Shown: positions 1 to 5,362 of the stretch, in pieces | How positions within the stretch are numbered: the first letter of the stretch is position 1 | Layout: each line of letters starts with the position of its first letter | Assembly (NCBI GenBank): GCA_018812885.1 | Contig: JAHJCW010000001.1 | Span: 1-6,425, forward strand | Reading direction: 5' to 3' | Length of the DNA stretch: 6,425 nt | Source of the DNA: a bacterium | GTDB taxonomy: Bacteria; Fidelibacterota; Marinisomatia; Marinisomatales; JAHJCW01 | Translations under genes and position numbers: made by a program | The notes under the pieces: generated by a model | Told to the model about the DNA's origin: nothing | What the model saw: the letters and a program-made list of their open reading frames with translations, nothing else | Databases searched by the model: none

Positions 1-138
1 ATTATCAATTTTTTTAAGTATACTCCAAGGTTAATTAGAAAAGATTATAAAAGGCAAAACTGGTTAATCGATATATTAAGACCGTCCGTATTAAAATTTG
101 GTCAAATTCATGGCGGAATTACACTTCTTTTTAAGTGA
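1..138 (+). CDS. C-terminal end of an upstream gene (partial), family uncertain
   Basis: Frame 1 is open from the first base to the TGA at 136-138, giving 45 residues that end in GGITLLFK. The fragment is basic (several K/R around residues 10-18), then has a W-L-I-D-I-L-R-P stretch and a hydrophobic tail. That resembles the amphipathic, membrane-facing tails of some polysaccharide glycosyltransferases, but no catalytic motif lies in the window and I cannot assign a family. The stop is followed after one base by the ATG of the next gene, so this is very probably the preceding gene of the same operon. The gene is partial at the 5' side. Confidence is in the reading frame, not in any function. 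Confidence 0.6.
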   Translation: MINFFKYTPRLIRKDYKRQNWLIDILRPSVLKFGQIHGGITLLFK

Positions 139-139
139 T

Positions 140-1060
140 ATGGAACACGATACAAAATCTTCTATTGCAGTAATTATTCCTATATATAACCGTGGACACA
201 CAATAATCAAATGTATTGAGTCTGTCTTTTTACAAACATATCCGGTTAATGAAATTATAATAGTAAATGACAAATCTACCGATGATACTATTAAGCAGCT
301 TAATAAATTCAAGGATGATATCATCATTATCCAAACTGAAAAACAATCCGGTGCTCAGGCAGCAAGAAATATCGGCATTAAGGCTGCTAAATCGGAATGG
401 ATCGCATTTTTAGATTCCGATGATGAGTGGCTTCCAAATAAAATTGAAAAACAAATATCGTCCTTAAAAACCGTAAACTATAATCCTATGACAGTTGTAC
501 ATGGTAATTGTTACATAAAAAATATAGATTCTGATTATATAAAACATTGGCAACTAGATAGTATTGATGGAGAAAATGTTTATAAACAATTATTGTCAAA
601 AACAGGTACATTATTCCCATCAATTTTAACTTCAAGGCAAGCATTGGAAAAAATTAGTTATCTTGATGAGAACGTCCCATCTTATCATGAATGGGACACA
701 GCAATTCGATTAGCAAAATACTGCAGATTCATTCATATTCAGGAACCATTATTTATATATAATATACATCAGAACACTATCTCCAAAAATTCAGATTCAT
801 CTGTAGAAGGTTATCAATATATAATTAATAAGTTCAAAGATGAAATCAAAGAATTATGTGGAGAGGATGTATTCACCAATCACTTGACAATTAATTCGGT
901 ATTAGCTTTCAATAATAATAAAAATAAATTAGGTCGTGCAATTTTAAAACAGATACCTAATAATTATTTAAAAAAATCTATTATGCAATTATTAAGTCAC
1001 TTAAGAATTAAACCAATATATTTTACAAAGATAATACAAGAACTATCATGGAGAAGATGA
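140..1060 (+). CDS. Glycosyltransferase family 2 (GT-A fold)
   Basis: A 306-residue enzyme expected to move a sugar from an NDP-sugar to a growing lipid-linked glycan at the cytoplasmic membrane face; donor and acceptor cannot be read from sequence. Visible GT2 landmarks are the opening strand VIIPIYNRG (residues 11-19), the nucleotide-binding strand IIIVNDKSTDDT (39-50, with Asn where the first Asp of the usual DD pair stands), SGAQAARNIG (70-79), and the metal-binding DxD region FLDSDDEW (90-97). A later HEWD element fits the usual acidic catalytic-base motif. The length is normal and there is no transmembrane segment. Start choice: TTG at 98 and ATG at 110 also lie in frame, but both sit deep inside the upstream gene. 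ATG 140 falls one base after that gene's stop and just before the conserved domain. The 3' end overlaps the cupin gene by four bases. Confidence 0.9.
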   Translation: MEHDTKSSIAVIIPIYNRGHTIIKCIESVFLQTYPVNEIIIVNDKSTDDTIKQLNKFKDDIIIIQTEKQSGAQAARNIGIKAAKSEWIAFLDSDDEWLPNKIEKQISSLKTVNYNPMTVVHGNCYIKNIDSDYIKHWQLDSIDGENVYKQLLSKTGTLFPSILTSRQALEKISYLDENVPSYHEWDTAIRLAKYCRFIHIQEPLFIYNIHQNTISKNSDSSVEGYQYIINKFKDEIKELCGEDVFTNHLTINSVLAFNNNKNKLGRAILKQIPNNYLKKSIMQLLSHLRIKPIYFTKIIQELSWRR

Positions 1061-1485
1061 TAAATAAAGTATATGATGGGGAGAATCTCCTGGCGATTAT
1101 AATATCGAATAACTTCACTGAATCCGGTATTCATTTCTTTACTCCCAATGATTTTTCTCAGCAATTAGCATATATGAAACATCCCAAGGGAAAAACAATA
1201 ATTCCACATGTACATAATCCCGTTCCTAGGCAGATTGAGTATACTCAAGAAGTTTTATTTATTAAATCTGGTAAAATACGTGTGGATTTCTACGATACGG
1301 AACAAAAGTATCTGGAAAGTTATGTTTTATCCCAGCATGATGTAATATTATTAATTAAGGGAGGCCATGGTTTTGAAGTACTTGAGGATATTGAAATGTT
1401 CGAAATAAAACAAGGTCCCTATGTTGGTGAAAATGATAAAACAAGATTTATGGGAATAACTTCAAAAGAAACAATTATTAAATAA
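1057..1485 (+). CDS. Small cupin-fold protein of polysaccharide clusters
   Basis: A 142-residue single-domain protein. The first cupin motif is visible as PHVHNP with His51 and His53, then Glu65 in TQEVLFIKSG, with E-x6-G spacing to Gly72. The second motif is ILLIKGGHGFE with His104. Two His, one Glu and one His make a standard mononuclear metal site. The C-terminal part EIKQGPYVGENDKTRF looks conserved in homologues I recall from sugar clusters, though I could not check this. It lacks the RGxHAH-type signature of FdtA/QdtA 3,4-ketoisomerases and does not look like RmlC, so I assign no reaction. Start: ATG 1057 overlaps the previous stop (ATGA), matching other junctions here, with GGAG at 1050-1053 but only 3 bases away. 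ATG 1048 (three residues longer) is the alternative. It overlaps the sulfotransferase start by one base. Confidence 0.8.
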   Translation: MINKVYDGENLLAIIISNNFTESGIHFFTPNDFSQQLAYMKHPKGKTIIPHVHNPVPRQIEYTQEVLFIKSGKIRVDFYDTEQKYLESYVLSQHDVILLIKGGHGFEVLEDIEMFEIKQGPYVGENDKTRFMGITSKETIIK

Positions 1486-2321
1486 TGGGAAAATCTTCAT
1501 TAACAATTACCACAAGGATTTCTAATAAATTTTTATGGTATTATAAATATTTATTTCGTTCCCATGGAAAAACAATTTATCACTGTTGTATTCAGAAGTC
1601 AGGGAGTCAGTGGTTTAAAAAAGTATTTAGCGACAAAATCATTTGGCAACAAAATAAATTATTAATATACGATCCGGCCAATAATTTTATAACCGAAGAT
1701 CAAACGGTACTTCAAAAATTAAAAAAATTACCAAAAGATATAATAATCAGCCCTTTGTATATCCGCTATCCTGAGTTTGATGAATTACATAAACCGGAAA
1801 CCTACAAAGCATTTTATATCGCCAGGGATCCACGCGATTTAATAATATCAAATTATTTTTCTTTAAAATATTCACATGATCCTTATCATGAATATATATT
1901 AATGATGCGAGAAAAATTAAACTCAATGTCTCAAGATGATGGTATTACTGAGATCATTAATTCATTTACCAAAGGTACTAAAATAACATTAGAAGGATGG
2001 TTCACGCAAAAATCAGAAAAAATCAAATTAATAAAATATGAAGATATTTTTGGCGCGAAACAATTTGCTTTCTTTTCAGAATTATTAGACCACTGTGATA
2101 TTACGCTAACTAATAGCGAAATAAATACACTTCTCGATAAATATAGTTTTCAAAAAATAAGTGGTAGAAAACAAGGGAGCGAAGATATAAAACATCATTA
2201 TCGAAAAGGTATCCCTGGAGATTGGAAAAATTATTTTACCGATCAACAAAAGGACTTGTTTAAAGATTTGTCGGGAAAACTTCTAATTACTTGTGGCTAT
2301 GAAAAGGATAATAATTGGTAA
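1485..2321 (+). CDS. PAPS-dependent sulfotransferase
   Basis: A 278-residue enzyme with the full set of marks of the Sulfotransfer_1 family, which moves a sulfuryl group from 3'-phosphoadenosine 5'-phosphosulfate (PAPS) to a hydroxyl or amine. The 5'-phosphosulfate loop is QKSGSQWF (37-44, Lys38 expected catalytic). The 3'-phosphate motif is ARDPRDLIISNYFS (113-126, Arg114 and Ser122). LIKYED (182-187) is the usual following strand. The C-terminal RKGIPGDWKNYF (240-251) matches the family's RKGxxGDW PAPS-binding loop. There is no signal peptide, so it should act in the cytoplasm. Neighbouring glycosyltransferases make the glycan or a sugar intermediate the probable acceptor (inference); a lipid or other small acceptor is not excluded. 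TAATG overlap: its ATG shares one base with the cupin stop. Confidence 0.92.
   Translation: MGKSSLTITTRISNKFLWYYKYLFRSHGKTIYHCCIQKSGSQWFKKVFSDKIIWQQNKLLIYDPANNFITEDQTVLQKLKKLPKDIIISPLYIRYPEFDELHKPETYKAFYIARDPRDLIISNYFSLKYSHDPYHEYILMMREKLNSMSQDDGITEIINSFTKGTKITLEGWFTQKSEKIKLIKYEDIFGAKQFAFFSELLDHCDITLTNSEINTLLDKYSFQKISGRKQGSEDIKHHYRKGIPGDWKNYFTDQQKDLFKDLSGKLLITCGYEKDNNW
2304..2308 (+). promoter_or_regulatory. Shine-Dalgarno-like AAGGA before the aminotransferase gene
   Basis: AAGGA lies inside the last codons of the sulfotransferase gene, 6 bases before a TTG (2315) and 18 before the ATG (2327), both in the aminotransferase frame. By spacing it favours the TTG start; by start-codon strength and apparent homologue N-termini the ATG is favoured. 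It may serve re-initiation after the sulfotransferase stop. Confidence 0.4.
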
Positions 2322-2326
2322 AAGAT

Positions 2327-3445
2327 ATGCATGATTTTATACCTGTAAATGAACCATTGCTAATTGGTAATGAAAAAAAATATTTAGAGGAATGTATAGA
2401 TACAGGTTGGATATCTTCCGAGGGACCATTTGTTAAAAAGTTTGAAACTGAATTTGCTAAGACAGTTAATCGTAAATATGGAATTAGTGTTTGTAATGGG
2501 TCAGTAGCTCTCGATGTTGCCGTTACAGCTTTAGAAATTGGTCCAGGTGATGAAGTAATCATGCCAACATTCACAATTATTTCCTGTGCTTCTGCGATTG
2601 TGCGGACCGGTGCAATACCTGTCCTGGTTGATTCCGATAAATACACTTGGAATATGAACATTGAGCAAATTGAAAAAAAGATTACAAAAAGAACTAAAGC
2701 GATTATGGTTGTTCATATTTACGGATTACCGGTTGATATGAATCCTGTTATTCAAATTGCTGAAAAATATAATTTATTTATTATCGAAGATGCGGCCGAA
2801 GTGATTGGTCAAACTTATTATAATAAACCATGTGGCAGCTTTGGGGATATAAGTGTATTCAGTTTTTATCCCAATAAACATATCACAACCGGCGAAGGTG
2901 GTATGGTAGTAACCGATAATGAGGAATTAGCAGAAAAAAGTAAGTCATTACGAAATTTATGTTTTCAACCGCAGCAAAGGTTTATACATGAAGAACTTGG
3001 TTGGAACTATAGACTAAGCAATATTCAAGCGGCAGTTGGTTTAGCTCAATTAGAACAACTTGAAAAATCAATTATTGGTAAACGCGAAATAGGTAATCGT
3101 TATCTAGAGAATTTAAAAGGATTATCCTCCCTACAAATGCCATTGCCAAAAACCAAGTATGCAGAAAATATATTTTGGGTATTTGGTATTGTTTTAATAG
3201 ATGAAAAATATCCCAAGGCAATGAGTATAATGGATATATTGAAAACAAAAAAAATAGGAACTCGTCCATTTTTCTGGCCTATGCATGAACAACCGGTATT
3301 TCATAAAATGGGATTGTTTCAGAACGAGTCACATCCAACTTCGGAAAATATAGCTCGAAATGGTTTTTATATTCCAAGCGGTTTAGCAATAACTGACAAG
3401 CAAATCGATATCGTATCAGATGTATTATTGGAATTATTTGATTGA
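2327..3445 (+). CDS. DegT/DnrJ/EryC1/StrS sugar aminotransferase, perosamine synthetase-like
   Basis: A 372-residue, full-length PLP enzyme of aminotransferase fold type I. It is expected to transfer an amino group from glutamate to an NDP-4-keto-6-deoxy sugar. The N-terminus FIPVNEPLLIGNEKKYL and GWISSEG are typical of the perosamine synthetase (RfbE/Per) group. CNGSVALD is the phosphate-binding turn, IIEDAAE holds the PLP-ring Asp155, and FSFYPNKHITTGEGG carries Ser179 and the Schiff-base Lys184. RPFFWPMHEQPVF near the C-terminus fits the substrate end of this group. GDP-4-keto-6-deoxymannose as substrate is an inference; no 4,6-dehydratase gene is visible. Alternative start: TTG 2315 (four residues longer), better spaced from an AAGGA. 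It ends inside the methyltransferase start and has better-conserved, less AT-rich sequence than its neighbours. Confidence 0.9.
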   Translation: MHDFIPVNEPLLIGNEKKYLEECIDTGWISSEGPFVKKFETEFAKTVNRKYGISVCNGSVALDVAVTALEIGPGDEVIMPTFTIISCASAIVRTGAIPVLVDSDKYTWNMNIEQIEKKITKRTKAIMVVHIYGLPVDMNPVIQIAEKYNLFIIEDAAEVIGQTYYNKPCGSFGDISVFSFYPNKHITTGEGGMVVTDNEELAEKSKSLRNLCFQPQQRFIHEELGWNYRLSNIQAAVGLAQLEQLEKSIIGKREIGNRYLENLKGLSSLQMPLPKTKYAENIFWVFGIVLIDEKYPKAMSIMDILKTKKIGTRPFFWPMHEQPVFHKMGLFQNESHPTSENIARNGFYIPSGLAITDKQIDIVSDVLLELFD

Positions 3446-4212
3446 AAGTTTTTTCGCAATACGCTCAATACTACGATTTATTAAATCAGCAAAAAGATTA
3501 TAAACAAGAAATAGATTATATTAGTTCTTTGCTTAATAAATTTGCCCCTAACTCAAAAAATATGCTAGAGTTAGGATGTGGAACTGGGTTACATGCTATT
3601 TATCTAGCTGAAAAAGGTTATCATATAACAGGAATTGACCAAAGTGTTGATATGATTTCTTTAGCACGGGACCGAATTAATACTTTTCCAAATTCGATTT
3701 CCAATTTAATTAATTTTAAAATCGGTGACATTCGTACCTACTCTATTAATAAATCATTTGATGTAGTATTATCATTATTTCATGTTATTAGTTATCAAAT
3801 TACAAATAGCGACCTTAACCAATCATTTAATACGGTTTCAAATCATTTAAAACCTGGCGGAATATTTATTTTTGATTGTTGGTACGGACCGGCTGTAATA
3901 TCAGATAATCCTTACAAACGCAATAAAAAGTTTGAAAATGACGAAATAATTATTAATCGCCAGGCAACACCACAAATCCATCCAACAAAAAACCAGGTTG
4001 ATGTTCATTTTGATATTAAAATCACTAATAAACAAACCGGAAAATCCAATATTATTAATGAAATTCATAGAATGCGGTATTTATTCAATCCTGAAATTGA
4101 ACAATTCTTGAAGATGAATGACCTAAAACTTTTACATTCAGAAGAGTGGTTAACCGGCAATGAACCTAATTTTAACAGTTGGTACGTGACATTTATCTGC
4201 GAGCGGATATGA
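3442..4212 (+). CDS. Class I SAM-dependent methyltransferase, possible aminosugar N-methyltransferase
   Basis: A 256-residue cytosolic enzyme with the Rossmann-type SAM site: LELGCGTGLHA (42-52), acidic ribose-binding Asp66 in ITGIDQS, GDIRTY (95-100) near the adenine, FDVVLSLFHVISY (106-118) as motif II, and LKPGGIFIFD (136-145). A roughly 80-residue insert of alternating strands follows (DCWYGP and the DEIIINRQ region). This layout is shared with the DesVI/TylM1 aminosugar N,N-dimethyltransferases, as recalled, not aligned. Lying directly after the aminotransferase, methylation of the new amino group is a reasonable guess; O-methylation is equally open. Start: TTG 3442 is the first codon after an in-frame TGA at 3439-3441, and no ATG occurs before Met41, inside motif I, so TTG is effectively forced. 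It forms a TTGA overlap with the previous stop; GGAA near 3430 is a weak ribosome site. Confidence 0.86.
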   Translation: MKVFSQYAQYYDLLNQQKDYKQEIDYISSLLNKFAPNSKNMLELGCGTGLHAIYLAEKGYHITGIDQSVDMISLARDRINTFPNSISNLINFKIGDIRTYSINKSFDVVLSLFHVISYQITNSDLNQSFNTVSNHLKPGGIFIFDCWYGPAVISDNPYKRNKKFENDEIIINRQATPQIHPTKNQVDVHFDIKITNKQTGKSNIINEIHRMRYLFNPEIEQFLKMNDLKLLHSEEWLTGNEPNFNSWYVTFICERI

Positions 4213-4673
4213 AAAAAGTAGGTTTATACCTTGATTCAGTTATTACCGGCGGTACATTTCAATATAATCTCTCAATACTTGAAGCCTTTCGTTCTTTCCC
4301 TTCTGATCTAATCAATACGGTAATTGCTTATTCGTCCGATCTTTGGGAAGCATACCTGCAAAAAGAAACTTTATCAATATTTAAAATTAACCGAACTATA
4401 TTTAGTCGTTTATGGTTTCAGATACGTACACCACTCTGGTTATGGCGCAATACTAGCAAATATTTTGATGTATTTTCAAAATCATTTATTAACCAAAAAT
4501 GTGATTTGTGGGTTTTCCCCTCTCAAGATATTTGGTCATATAGTCTTCCTATACCAGCATTGGGTACAGCACATGATTTAATGCATCGCTATGAGCGACA
4601 ATTTCCTGAAGCCGGCTCCCTAATGGAATACAAATCTCGAGAAAAGCATTACTCCCGAATGTGTAAATATGCA

Positions 4674-4676
4674 TAG
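4674..4676 (+). other. In-frame amber codon within the GT4 gene
   Basis: TAG follows TGT AAA TAT GCA and precedes GGT TTT CTA GTT GAT in one continuous frame. Related GT4 proteins, from memory, carry an ordinary residue, often Lys, between the Ala and Gly at this site; AAG or CAG to TAG would be a single change. No other gene ending in this window uses TAG (stops: TGA five times, TAA twice), but seven stops are too few to argue that TAG is reassigned. Confidence 0.85.
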
Positions 4677-5354
4677 GGTTTTCTAGTTGATTCTAAAATC
4701 GGGAAACAACAATTAATTGAATCATATCATGTCCCAGGCTCCAAAGTGCATGTTTTATCTTTTATTTCTCCTAAATATATATACAAAACGACAAAAAGCG
4801 TTCGGCTAAAATACGATCTTCCCAACAAATATTTGTTTTATCCGGCTCAATTTTGGGAACATAAAAACCACAAGGCTCTCGTGCGAGCCATTTCGCAATT
4901 AATAGCGAAATTACCGGACTTGAAAATGGTTTTTGTGGGGTCAGCCAATAATGGATATGACTCTTTAATAGAATTAATAAAAAAATTAGGTTTACAAAAA
5001 GTATTTATATTCCTCGATCAAGTCCCAGATGAGCAAATGAGAGGACTTTACGCAAACGCACGTGCATTAATAATGCCAACTTTTTTTGGACCGACAAATA
5101 TACCTCCATTAGAAGCGTTTGCTACTGGTTGTCCTGTGGCTGTATCTAATGTATATGGTATGCCTGAACAAGTAGGTGATGCCGGATTATTATTTAATCC
5201 TGGTTCTGATGCTGAAATTGCTGACACAATTTATAAATTATGGACTGACGATGATATTACTATTAGTTTAGCAAAGAAAGGATATCAAAAAAGTAAAGAT
5301 TGGGGACAAACACAATTTAATCAAAGATTATTAGAAATTATCAAGTTAACTATT

Positions 5355-5360
5355 GGGGAA
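5355..5360 (+). promoter_or_regulatory. Ribosome-binding-like GGGGAA supporting a TTG start
   Basis: GGGGAA at the end of the GT4 gene lies two bases (four from the last G) before TTG 5363. No comparable purine run precedes the in-frame ATG at 5393, so this site favours TTG as the start of the membrane protein gene. The spacing is on the short side. Confidence 0.4.
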
Positions 5361-5362
5361 AA

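Noticed and set aside
98..139. Longer GT2 start at TTG 98 or ATG 110
   Set aside because: Both lie within the upstream reading frame that ends at 138, have no clear ribosome site, and add residues before the conserved GT2 start. ATG 140 fits the spacing of the other junctions.
91..327. Minus-strand open frame of 78 codons near the left end
   Set aside because: It is antisense to the GT2 gene's conserved nucleotide-binding region and has no supporting start site or domain.
2287..2661. Minus-strand open frame of 124 codons opposite the aminotransferase
   Set aside because: It is antisense to a strongly conserved DegT gene and its translation shows no recognisable domain; a shadow frame.
4674..4676. 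Pyrrolysine or reassigned TAG codon as the main explanation
   Set aside because: Glycosyltransferases are not known pyrrolysine proteins, only one such codon is seen, and no Pyl gene or suppressor tRNA is in the window. Mutation or sequence error is simpler; kept only as something to test.
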